A stretch of DNA of 64,000 nt from Halomonas huangheensis. Lineage in GTDB: Bacteria; Pseudomonadota; Gammaproteobacteria; Pseudomonadales; Halomonadaceae. The stretch covers positions 124,001 to 188,000 of the forward strand of contig NZ_CP013106.1 in assembly GCF_001431725.1 (NCBI RefSeq). The letters run 5' to 3'. The position numbers and the translations under genes were made by a program. The notes under the pieces were generated by a model. That model was not told the origin of the DNA, made no database searches, and was given only the letters and a program-made list of their open reading frames with translations. The first letter of the stretch is position 1. The number at the start of each line of letters is the position of its first letter. Positions 17,830 through 24,860 of this stretch are shown here, one piece after another.

Positions 17830-18674
17830 TTCGCCCCTCCGTATTGCTTCGCCAGTTCCAGAATGCGGGCGGCCCGCTTCAGATGTGGCATATCAATCAT
17901 CTGGCCATCAATGCTGATCGCGCCGACATTGGGATTTTTTTCCAGCTCGGCGGTAATCCGCTCGGCCAAGGCGATCTCCTTTGCTGTCGGCAGGAACGAG
18001 CGGTTGATGATTGGCACTTGGTTGGGATGGATCGCCATTTTGCCCGTGAAACCATCGCGGTGGGCGGCATTGCACTCGGCCTTCAGCCCCTCCAAGTCAT
18101 GTGTCGCCGTCCACACCGTGTCGATCGGCTGGCATCCTGCTCGTGCAGCACCGGCCAGCATCAGGTTTCGGGCCAATGCAAAGGGGCCTGTCAGCGCGCC
18201 AGCCTCGTTGCGGGTTGCCGTGCTTCCCAGGTCGGCAGACAGGTCCTCGGCTCCCCAGGCCATGCCGTAAAGGGTTTCTTCGAGTCCGCTGTAGTCCCCG
18301 AGCCCGAAGATCGAACCTGCGGTCTCGGTGGCGATCGCCAGGATCGGTGGGCAGCCGTTTCCGGCCATTCGTACCAGTTGCCGAACCGTATCCCCATTTT
18401 CAGATTTTGGCAGGACCAGACCATCTGCGCCGCCCGCCAGCGCAACGTCGACGTCATCCTCGCAATGATCGCTGGTTACTGGATTCACGCGCACCCAGAC
18501 CCTGGATTCACGGTGGAGGGTTGTCAGTGCGTCTGCAACAGCCTTACGTGCCTCCACTTTCTTCTTCGGAGATACGGAGTCCTCAAGGTCCAGGATGATG
18601 GCATCGGCTCCGGCGAAGGCGGCCTTCTCCATCATCTCGGGACGATTGCCGGGAACGAAGAGCCAAGAGCGCAT
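17826..18674 (-). CDS. CitE-like (HpcH/HpaI) acyl-CoA lyase, probable citramalyl-/malyl-CoA lyase
   Basis: 282 residues from the chosen ATG, whose protein begins MRSWLFVPGNRPEMMEKA. The frame extends 18 codons further upstream, but the ATG at 18674 overlaps the TGA of the preceding gene, the pattern used throughout this operon. Family features include DAIILDLEDSV, RVNP and the ...VLPKSEN strand that hold Mg and the CoA ester. Such lyases split citramalyl-CoA to pyruvate and acetyl-CoA, or malyl-CoA to glyoxylate and acetyl-CoA. With a CoA-transferase and MaoC hydratase alongside, citramalyl-CoA lyase is the best fit. Confidence 0.82.
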   Translation of the reverse strand: MRSWLFVPGNRPEMMEKAAFAGADAIILDLEDSVSPKKKVEARKAVADALTTLHRESRVWVRVNPVTSDHCEDDVDVALAGGADGLVLPKSENGDTVRQLVRMAGNGCPPILAIATETAGSIFGLGDYSGLEETLYGMAWGAEDLSADLGSTATRNEAGALTGPFALARNLMLAGAARAGCQPIDTVWTATHDLEGLKAECNAAHRDGFTGKMAIHPNQVPIINRSFLPTAKEIALAERITAELEKNPNVGAISIDGQMIDMPHLKRAARILELAKQYGGAK

Positions 18675-19141
18675 CAGGTGGTGGCCTCCGCTTCGGGCCG
18701 AGCCCGCAAGAGCGCCGCGCGACGACATGAGGCGACGAGCGTATCATCCTGTTTGTAGGCTCGATGCTCGAACTCGACAATCCCTTGCCCCGGGCGGGAC
18801 CTGGATGCGCGCGCCGAGACGATCTCTGTCTCTACTCGTAGGCTGTCGCCGTGAAAGACCGGGGCGGGGAACTTCACGTCGGTCATGCCGAGGTTACCGA
18901 TTGTGGTACCCAGCGTTGTTTCATGGACCGAAATTCCTATCATGATGCCCAAAGTCAGAAGCGAATTGACCAGAGGCTCCCCCCATTCGGTGCCAGCCGC
19001 AAAGTGGCGATCAATGTGCAACGGCTGTGGGTTCATCGTCTGCGCGGAAAATAGCATGTTGTCGGCTTCGGTCACTGTTCGCGTGATCGCGTGATGGATG
19101 ACCTGTCCTTCGTCGAATTCCTCAAGCCATAGCCCAGCCAT
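18674..19141 (-). CDS. MaoC-family enoyl-CoA hydratase (probable itaconyl/mesaconyl-CoA hydratase)
   Basis: 155 residues with an intact hydratase-2 active segment, MNPQPLHID, giving Asn37, His42 and Asp44. The style FSAQTMNPQPLHID is the one found in mesaconyl-/methylmalyl-CoA (de)hydratases. It would hydrate an unsaturated C4-C5 dicarboxyl-CoA to the malyl- or citramalyl-CoA cleaved by the next gene. The stop codon overlaps the CitE-like start; the gene begins one base after the CoA-transferase gene ends. Confidence 0.82.
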   Translation of the reverse strand: MAGLWLEEFDEGQVIHHAITRTVTEADNMLFSAQTMNPQPLHIDRHFAAGTEWGEPLVNSLLTLGIMIGISVHETTLGTTIGNLGMTDVKFPAPVFHGDSLRVETEIVSARASRSRPGQGIVEFEHRAYKQDDTLVASCRRAALLRARPEAEATT

Positions 19142-19142
19142 C

Positions 19143-20348
19143 TCATGCCTCCTTTAACTTGATGGAACTGCGGACCACACCGCGGGCAACCAAAGCCTGT
19201 GTTTCGTGATCCTGGTAGCCCAGCTCCCTCAGAAGCTGCAGGGTGTTCTCGCCCAGCAGGGGGGCCCGTTGATCCAGGGCCATATCGGAGCCGCCAACTC
19301 GCACCGGCTGCGGCACGGACCGCACTCGGCCAAGAGTATCGTCCGTCGCATCGAAGAACCCTATCGCCTGAAGGTGCGGGTCGCTGAGTAGATCTTCCAG
19401 CGAACTTACCCGTGAATGGGGCACATCAAGTCTTTTGAAGGTCGTCACCCAATCCTCGGTTGTGCGCTCCGGCATCGACTCGGCAAGGATCTCATACATG
19501 TCGCCAACGCGGCTGGAGCGCGTGGAGTCATTCTGGAACCACTCCTGCACGAGAACATCTTCACGACTGATTTCAGTGAATGTTCGGCGCCAGTGTGCCT
19601 CGGTATAGGGCAGTACGGCGATCCAGCCGTCGGCGCTTCGGAATGGGCGGCGATGCCGGTTGAGCAGTCTCTGATAACCGGGCTTGGCCTCCTCGTCGAA
19701 AGAGGCTGCTGCCAAGTGTTCGGTCATCACGAAGGAGCTCATGACCTCGAACATCGGGACCTCGAGTTCGGCGCCGCGGCCGGTTTGAACCTTCCGGTAG
19801 AGCGCAGCCGCAATCGCGTTGGCGGCATAGAGCGCGGCGATCTTGTCGGCGATCACGCCGGGCACGTAGGCTGGGTCGGAGCCGGTATAGGTCGGCAAAT
19901 GTGCAATACCCGAGGCCGCTTGGATTACGTCGTCATAGGCCGGTCGGTCGGCATAGGGGCCATCACTGCCGAAACCGATGGCGGAGCAGTAGATGAGGCC
20001 CTGATTGATCTTGTGAAGTGTCTTGGCATCGAGGCCCAAGCGCTCGATCGCCTTCATTCGCATGTTGTGTACAAAGACGTCCGTCTCACCGATCAGGCGG
20101 CGCATGATTTCACGGCCTTCATCCGTTTTCAGGTTTACGGCCATGCTCTGCTTGTTGCGGTTACAGTTCACGAACATCGTACTTTCGCCCGTCGCCGAAC
20201 GGGGCTCTACCTGACGCGCCAGGTCTCCGTTCGGTGCCTCGACCTTGATGACCTCGGCACCAAAGTCGGCCAGCATCTGCCCAGCCATTGGCCCCAGCAC
20301 GATGGTGGTGAGTTCGACGACGCGAACGCCTTTCAAAAGATCCAGCAC
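19143..20348 (-). CDS. CaiB/BaiF (class III) CoA-transferase
   Basis: 401 residues from a GTG start preceded by AAGGAGG five bases upstream. A longer open frame reaches into dctP and is rejected. The N-terminus LLKGVRVVELTTIVLGPMAGQMLADFGAE is split by convention: LLKGVRVVEL then GPMAGQMLADFGAEVIKVE, the family hallmark. The catalytic Asp is expected at 139 in RPAYDDVIQA. It would move CoA from succinyl- or acetyl-CoA to a free dicarboxylate, the activation step for itaconate, mesaconate or citramalate use. It lies 58 bases after dctP in the same operon. Confidence 0.88.
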   Translation of the reverse strand: MLDLLKGVRVVELTTIVLGPMAGQMLADFGAEVIKVEAPNGDLARQVEPRSATGESTMFVNCNRNKQSMAVNLKTDEGREIMRRLIGETDVFVHNMRMKAIERLGLDAKTLHKINQGLIYCSAIGFGSDGPYADRPAYDDVIQAASGIAHLPTYTGSDPAYVPGVIADKIAALYAANAIAAALYRKVQTGRGAELEVPMFEVMSSFVMTEHLAAASFDEEAKPGYQRLLNRHRRPFRSADGWIAVLPYTEAHWRRTFTEISREDVLVQEWFQNDSTRSSRVGDMYEILAESMPERTTEDWVTTFKRLDVPHSRVSSLEDLLSDPHLQAIGFFDATDDTLGRVRSVPQPVRVGGSDMALDQRAPLLGENTLQLLRELGYQDHETQALVARGVVRSSIKLKEA

Positions 20349-20406
20349 ACCGACCTCCTTCCCTTGGTAGATAGCGGCACTGTCGCCGCCATCGTTGTTG
20401 TTGTGA

Positions 20407-21441
20407 TCAAGTACCTTCTGCGCGCAGGCTCTCGACTTGCTCACGGAAGGCTGACAGGGCTTCGCTACCTTTTTTGCCACGGTTGTCGAGCGTCTCAGCC
20501 CAGTCCTGCGCGACGCTTTCGAAGGATGCGTTCAACTCCGCGGATTCCTCCTCGGAGAGGTCGAAGACGGCCGCTCCTTTTTCAGCCAACTCCACCGACA
20601 GTGTTTTTTCGGCTTCGTCGAATGCGGAGCAAGCGCTTTCTGTGACGTCTCTTCCGACACGGGTCAGCACTTCCTGGATGTCCTCGGGAAGGTTGTTCCA
20701 CTTATTCTCGGAAATGGCGTAGGTGATGCCTACGCTGCCGAAGTTAGCGTTCTGAGTGGCCGAGCGAACGACCTGGTCGAGGCCGTAGGAGAAGACCGAA
20801 GTGAACGGCAAAAGCGCGCCATCGATTGTTCCCTTGGTCATCGCATCGAAGATCTCTGGCGGGGACATTCGTACAGGGGCGGCACCCACGGATTGCAGCG
20901 AGAGTTCCATGGCTCCCGGGTTCGAGCGTATCTTCATTCCGCCGAAGTCCTTGAGCGACGCCACGTCTGCACGCTTGGAAAAAACCGCTTGGTAAGGTGA
21001 TAGCGCAACGTTGTAGAGAACGCGGACCCCATTGGGCTGGAATTCCAACTCGTCGAGCATGCCACCGGGTTGCACCAGGTTGCGGAAAGCCAATGTGCCT
21101 TCACAGGACGAGCGGATCTCACCCGGCAATTCAACGACACCGCCCAACGGCATCTTCTCGGAGACATAGGACGGCACGACGTAGCCGATATCGGCGATGC
21201 CCGCTTGGGTGATGGATAGAATGTCCTTGGCTTTGGCCAACTGCTGCGCTGGGTAGTGTTCAAAGGCCACGCGGTCGCCGAGCTCATCCTCCACGCGCGC
21301 GATGAATACGTCGGTGGTGTTCTGCGTGATGATATGGTCGGCGGGTAAGCTGTCTGCAATCTTCAGTGTGACTTCCTGGGCCATCGACGGTACGGCCACG
21401 ACAGCCGCCAAGAGTGCGATAGTAGTAGGGCTGATTTTCAT
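20407..21441 (-). CDS. TRAP transporter solute-binding protein (DctP family), cluster 2
   Basis: 344 residues with a 21-residue signal peptide ending VPSMAQ. DctP core features are present, including the ligand-Arg strand KDFGGMKIRSNPG and the following helix. The protein is unusual in carrying two Cys residues in the mature chain, at SSCEG and SACSA, which could form a disulfide. It sits after the cupin gene, not before dctQ, an uncommon gene order. The likely ligand is the dicarboxylate processed by the CoA-dependent enzymes encoded next. Confidence 0.88.
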   Translation of the reverse strand: MKISPTTIALLAAVVAVPSMAQEVTLKIADSLPADHIITQNTTDVFIARVEDELGDRVAFEHYPAQQLAKAKDILSITQAGIADIGYVVPSYVSEKMPLGGVVELPGEIRSSCEGTLAFRNLVQPGGMLDELEFQPNGVRVLYNVALSPYQAVFSKRADVASLKDFGGMKIRSNPGAMELSLQSVGAAPVRMSPPEIFDAMTKGTIDGALLPFTSVFSYGLDQVVRSATQNANFGSVGITYAISENKWNNLPEDIQEVLTRVGRDVTESACSAFDEAEKTLSVELAEKGAAVFDLSEEESAELNASFESVAQDWAETLDNRGKKGSEALSAFREQVESLRAEGT

Positions 21442-21483
21442 GGTTGCCTCCTCTTGGAATTATTCTTGGAACGGTTGGGTCTT

Positions 21484-21882
21484 TCAGCACTCGATGCGGG
21501 CCCTTTCTCCATAGGGCGGTGCATAACAGATCAAGACGCACACAGGCTTGTCACCGGTGGCAGTGAATGTATGGGCCATATCGGCCGCGAAGAAGCAGCT
21601 CTCGCCGGGCCCGATCTCCTGCTCGTAGTCACCTATCGTCACGCGAGCCCGACCCTCCAGCATCCAGCAGAACTGGTCGATGCCAGGATGAAAGTGCGGC
21701 GTCGCCCCTTGTCCCGGCTCGATGCGGCCAATAAGGACTTCCATCTGTGTGGCCCCTGTCTCCGGAGAGACGAGCCGGCGGTTCACGGTTCCGGTATGAC
21801 CACTCGGGCAATAGGGCTCTGCCTTTTCCTCAGTCGGGAAGAAGACTGATGGGTCGAGTGCGGTAGCCTTGGTACGGGTCAT
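21484..21882 (-). CDS. Cupin-domain protein
   Basis: 132 residues forming a single cupin-2 barrel: metal-site motif TPHFHPGIDQFCWMLEG (His, His and Glu/Gln-type positions), then PGESCFFAADMAHTF with a second His. Such small cupins bind a metal and may act as isomerases or sensors. It is embedded between dctM (15 bases upstream) and dctP (42 bases downstream), so it is probably tied to the imported substrate. No specific function can be assigned. Confidence 0.8.
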   Translation of the reverse strand: MTRTKATALDPSVFFPTEEKAEPYCPSGHTGTVNRRLVSPETGATQMEVLIGRIEPGQGATPHFHPGIDQFCWMLEGRARVTIGDYEQEIGPGESCFFAADMAHTFTATGDKPVCVLICYAPPYGERARIEC

Positions 21883-21897
21883 GGTGTATCCCCCCCC

Positions 21898-23187
21898 TCA
21901 GTTATTGATGGTTCCGGGCAGCCAAAGCACCAGTTGTGGGAAGGCCACCAGAAGCGCGATGATGATGATATGGGTGAGTACATGGGGTGCGACGCCACGA
22001 AAGATTTCGGAAAGTGGCCGTTCCGCGTAACGCGCTACCACGAAGATGTTCATCCCTAACGGCGGCGTTATCATCCCCACTTCCGCCGAGACTACGACGA
22101 GCACACCGAACCACACCGGATCAAACCCCAAACTGACGATCGCGGGGGCCATGACCGGCACGGTGAGTATCAAGATGGCAAGCTGGTCCATGAAGCAGCC
22201 CAGCACCAGGTAAAACAGAATGATTCCAGTCATCACCACGTAGGGCGAGACTTCCAGTGTGGTGATCCAGTCGACGAACTGTGGCGTTATCTGGCCCAAT
22301 GTCAGGACGTACCCGAATATGTGGGCCCCGATGATGATCAGGAAAATCATGCAGGTAGCCCGGACCGAGCGAGAGAAGGCACCCCAGGTGCTTGCCCAGG
22401 TAAGCTTCCGGAAGACCGCAGCTATCACGAAGGCGCCGAAGGCTCCCAGGCCTGCTGCTTCGGTGGGCGTGGCGATACCCAGGTAGATCGATCCAGTAAC
22501 GCATGCCAGCAGTACCAGCATCGGGCCAATTTCCCGCAGAGCATAGAGTTTGTCGCGTATTGCCCAAGGCTTCGCCGTCGGAGCAATGGAAGGGTCTCGC
22601 GCCATCAGTACGTAGATCGTCGCGATGATGCCTATTGTTACGAGGATGCCTGGGATGACACCACCGATCAGCAGCGAGGCGATATTCACCTCCATGATGA
22701 TTCCATACAGCACCAAGGCAATCGAAGGCGGTATCAGCATCGCAAGAGTGCCTGATACCGCTACAACGCCCGAGGAGAACTTGGCCTCGTAGCCGGCCTG
22801 GCGCATAGCCGGGATCGAAGTGGAGGAAAGAGCCGCTGCGGACGCGGTCGAGGAGCCGGAAATTGCCCCGAAGCCGGCGCCCGCCAGCGCCGTTGCAACC
22901 GCGAGACCGCCGGGCAGCCTGCCGACCCATATGGTAATCGCCTTGAACATGCGATCGGCGATGCCACTGACGATGACAAACTCTGCCATCAGGATGAATA
23001 GGGGAACAGCAATCAATTCGTAGCTGTTGGTGGTCGAAAGCGGCGTGGTCGCCAGTACCGACAAGGCACTGCTGAAGCCGACCATGCCAACCAAGCCAAT
23101 CATGCCCGTGAAGGCCAGCGCCAGTCCGACGGGAACACCAATGATCAGCAAGACCAGAAGACCAAGAACAACGACCAGGGATATCAT
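21898..23187 (-). CDS. TRAP transporter large permease (DctM), cluster 2
   Basis: 429 residues from the ATG at 23187, which overlaps the dctQ stop codon by four bases. An upstream extension of the frame into dctQ is rejected. Landmarks: VPLFILMAEFVIVSGIADRM, SGSSTASAAALSSTSIP, PPSIALVLYGII, TPTEAAGLGAFGAF. About 12 membrane helices form the sodium-coupled transport unit. It works with the DctQ and DctP of this operon. Confidence 0.92.
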   Translation of the reverse strand: MISLVVVLGLLVLLIIGVPVGLALAFTGMIGLVGMVGFSSALSVLATTPLSTTNSYELIAVPLFILMAEFVIVSGIADRMFKAITIWVGRLPGGLAVATALAGAGFGAISGSSTASAAALSSTSIPAMRQAGYEAKFSSGVVAVSGTLAMLIPPSIALVLYGIIMEVNIASLLIGGVIPGILVTIGIIATIYVLMARDPSIAPTAKPWAIRDKLYALREIGPMLVLLACVTGSIYLGIATPTEAAGLGAFGAFVIAAVFRKLTWASTWGAFSRSVRATCMIFLIIIGAHIFGYVLTLGQITPQFVDWITTLEVSPYVVMTGIILFYLVLGCFMDQLAILILTVPVMAPAIVSLGFDPVWFGVLVVVSAEVGMITPPLGMNIFVVARYAERPLSEIFRGVAPHVLTHIIIIALLVAFPQLVLWLPGTINN

Positions 23188-23720
23188 GCGGTGTCTTCCC
23201 CATCTTTGGAGTGTTCGGGCTTGGATGGATGTCGCCCCGTGATAGCTGCTTGGATGGCAAGCATGAGGCGGGCGATACAAACCAACACCATGGCTAGCGA
23301 GCCGATCGGCACCAGCATATAGCTGAGCCACGCGGGCCAAGGTACGATGCTGGCAATCCGTTCGTCGTTGCTGAAACTTGCCCACGCGCGGTCCCAGGAA
23401 ACCCAGACCAGTAGCACGAAAATGAACACACCGATCATTGCGCCTACGAGATCAGTCAGGGCACGTGATCGGATAGGTAATTTCAGAACAAGAAGGTCGA
23501 CCGCCAGGTGCTCGTCGCGCCAATAGGTAGGACCAACACCAAAGAAGAACAACGCGGGGGTCAGATAGAGAGCCACGACATCGTGCGCAAAGAAGAGCGG
23601 TTCGCCGAGCCCATAGCGCAGGGAGACATCGGCCACCACCAGCAGCATCAGCGACGCGATCGCCACGACGGCCACCGCTGTAAAAGCCGCATCAATTTTC
23701 TGCATGAACGCACGGATCAT
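23184..23720 (-). CDS. TRAP transporter small permease (DctQ), cluster 2
   Basis: 178 residues with four membrane segments and the DctQ pattern (RYGLGEPLFFAHDVVALYL...RDEHLAVDLL). The start overlaps the stop codon of the IclR gene (ATGA 23717-23720) and the stop codon overlaps dctM, so regulator and permease genes form one coupled unit. Confidence 0.9.
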   Translation of the reverse strand: MIRAFMQKIDAAFTAVAVVAIASLMLLVVADVSLRYGLGEPLFFAHDVVALYLTPALFFFGVGPTYWRDEHLAVDLLVLKLPIRSRALTDLVGAMIGVFIFVLLVWVSWDRAWASFSNDERIASIVPWPAWLSYMLVPIGSLAMVLVCIARLMLAIQAAITGRHPSKPEHSKDGEDTA

Positions 23721-24472
23721 CTTGAACCTCCGCGTTCGTCGACCTGAGCTCGTATTGCATCAATCGTCCGGCCGAGTGCGGCGGCGATCTCCTCGTGCCG
23801 GCCTTCCATGCGATAGTTTGGCCCAGCCACCGACAGTCCGATCTTCTGTCCAGCTACCTCTAACAACATACCGACGCCGGACACCTCGGGTGTGAACTCA
23901 GTGGCGTTCAGGAACCAGCCGCGTCGGCGACTTTCCGTAATTGTGCGAAACAGCTCGTCGGGATCGGTGATGGAGTTACTGGCGGCCTTGGAATAGTCCA
24001 TTGCCTCCAGCTCGGCTTTTAAATCGTTATCCGACAGGGCGGATAGGATCGCCTTTCCCGAGGAAATGGCGTAAACCGGCCGACGCTCACCGGCTTGTGC
24101 TGAGTAGCGGACCCCTTTCGTGGATACCTGCGTATCGAGATAAATGACCTCATTACCGTCACGCCTGGCTAACAGCACGGTCTCGCCAGTTTCGGATCGA
24201 AGGTCGGCCATATGGTCGCGGACCATGTTCAGAACCGGATCACCATCCATGATGCGCTGGCTGACATCGAACATGCGGCGTGTCGGGTAGAATCCACCGC
24301 GTCGCCGGATCTCATACAAGTACCCGTGCTCGCGTAGCGTACTGACCAGATTACTGGTACTCGACATCGGCAGCGATAATGCGGACGACAGCTGGGTCAG
24401 TGTTGCCGGGGTCTGCTCTGCCGAGAAGAACTCGAAGAACCGGAGCATGTTTTCTACCTGTCTTACCGACAT
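23717..24472 (-). CDS. IclR-family transcriptional regulator of cluster 2
   Basis: 251 residues from the ATG at 24472, chosen because AAGGAG lies 6 bases before it; the frame stays open ten codons further. N-terminal winged helix (SVRQVENMLRFFEFF, LTQLSSALSLPMSS) and C-terminal IclR effector domain (SGKAILSAL, then GWFLNATEFTPEVSG and the AGPNYRME end). It is the first gene of the operon it presumably controls, so it would be autoregulated. Effector unknown, likely the dicarboxylate or its CoA ester. Confidence 0.92.
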   Translation of the reverse strand: MSVRQVENMLRFFEFFSAEQTPATLTQLSSALSLPMSSTSNLVSTLREHGYLYEIRRRGGFYPTRRMFDVSQRIMDGDPVLNMVRDHMADLRSETGETVLLARRDGNEVIYLDTQVSTKGVRYSAQAGERRPVYAISSGKAILSALSDNDLKAELEAMDYSKAASNSITDPDELFRTITESRRRGWFLNATEFTPEVSGVGMLLEVAGQKIGLSVAGPNYRMEGRHEEIAAALGRTIDAIRAQVDERGGSR

Positions 24473-24542
24473 GCCTACTCCTTCCTTTATTTCCGCGGCC
24501 ACCCTTCTCAGAGGTAGTGCGAAAGTTCAGCATATTGAATAA

Positions 24543-24559
24543 TTCTTCCTGTACAAGAA
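24543..24559. promoter_or_regulatory. Candidate IclR operator
   Basis: TTCTTCCTGTACAAGAA is an inverted repeat with 5-bp arms, about 70 bases upstream of the first gene of cluster 2. IclR-type regulators bind imperfect palindromes in such places. This is a candidate by position and symmetry only. Confidence 0.45.
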
Positions 24560-24727
24560 ATACTCTCCCGTGAGGGAGCTGTCAAGTGTGTGAACCTTGT
24601 GAACGAGTCGTGTCCAGCGCTATGAATGAATCCCGGAATTGCTCAGAACTTTCGTCGTACGCGGCCGTTCCGTTAATCAGGCATTGCAACGCCGACAGCA
24701 TAGGAAACGATATGCCGAGACGAGGAT

Positions 24728-24815
24728 GGCCTGGAGCGCCCCGGCCGTGAACAACTGATCGAGGCGATTGGCTATCGACAGCTGGATAGGTTGTTCAAGG
24801 GGCGGTAGTGCTGGG
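24728..24815 (+). repeat. 88-bp direct repeat, right copy (orphan comM 3' end)
   Basis: Identical over 88 bases to 4349-4436. Here it is an orphan tail of comM with no gene body in front, placed tail to tail with nhaC. Sequence just outside both ends differs between the copies, so the repeat is sharply bounded. Confidence 0.97.
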
Positions 24816-24824
24816 GGGAGGCGA

Positions 24825-24852
24825 GGGCTGGTGCACGCAAGGCCACCAGCCC
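24825..24852. terminator. Stem-loop between the comM tail copy and nhaC
   Basis: GGGCTGGTG, ten bases, CACCAGCCC: a perfect 9-bp stem 8 bases before the nhaC stop codon on the opposite strand. It lacks a T-run. It follows the orphan comM tail but not the intact comM gene, as if the block had separated comM from its original terminator. Confidence 0.55.
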
Positions 24853-24860
24853 GCCTGGCA

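Larger units (their letters stand above)
4437..24815. other. Putative acquired 20.4-kb block flanked by direct repeats
   Basis: One repeat unit plus the intervening DNA is 20,379 bases. Inside are a ycaQ remnant, a decayed IS630-type element, an AT-rich segment (about 5.8-12.3 kb) and two catabolic clusters with their own regulators and TRAP importers. Removing the block would bring comM tail to tail with nhaC and restore the hairpin at 24825-24852 as their shared terminator. No integrase, recombinase or conjugation gene is visible inside. A single crossover of a circular donor through comM homology is as plausible as site-specific integration. Confidence 0.65.
24473..24860. other. Right junction region of the accessory block
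   Basis: 388 bases without a gene. It contains the cluster 2 promoter side with a TTCTT-N7-AAGAA inverted repeat (24543-24559) and a CTCCC-GTGA-GGGAG hairpin (24565-24578). It also holds the right copy of the 88-bp repeat (24728-24815) and a 9-bp stem-loop before nhaC (24825-24852). The stretch 24600-24727 shows nothing recognisable. Confidence 0.7.

Noticed and set aside
17817..18758. 313-codon plus-strand frame opposite the CitE-like gene
   Set aside because: A shadow of the well-supported minus-strand operon; Cys/Arg-rich composition with no domain.
19416..20645. 409-codon plus-strand frame opposite the CoA-transferase
   Set aside because: Antisense shadow; the CoA-transferase has clear family motifs and a good ribosome-binding site.
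22121..23260. 379-codon frame within dctM, other phase
   Set aside because: Trp/His/Arg-rich product typical of an out-of-frame reading of a membrane protein gene.
4437..24815. Integrase, conjugation or phage genes inside the repeat-flanked block
   Set aside because: Every sizeable reading frame in the block is assigned to metabolism, transport, regulation or the dead IS; none resembles a tyrosine or serine recombinase.
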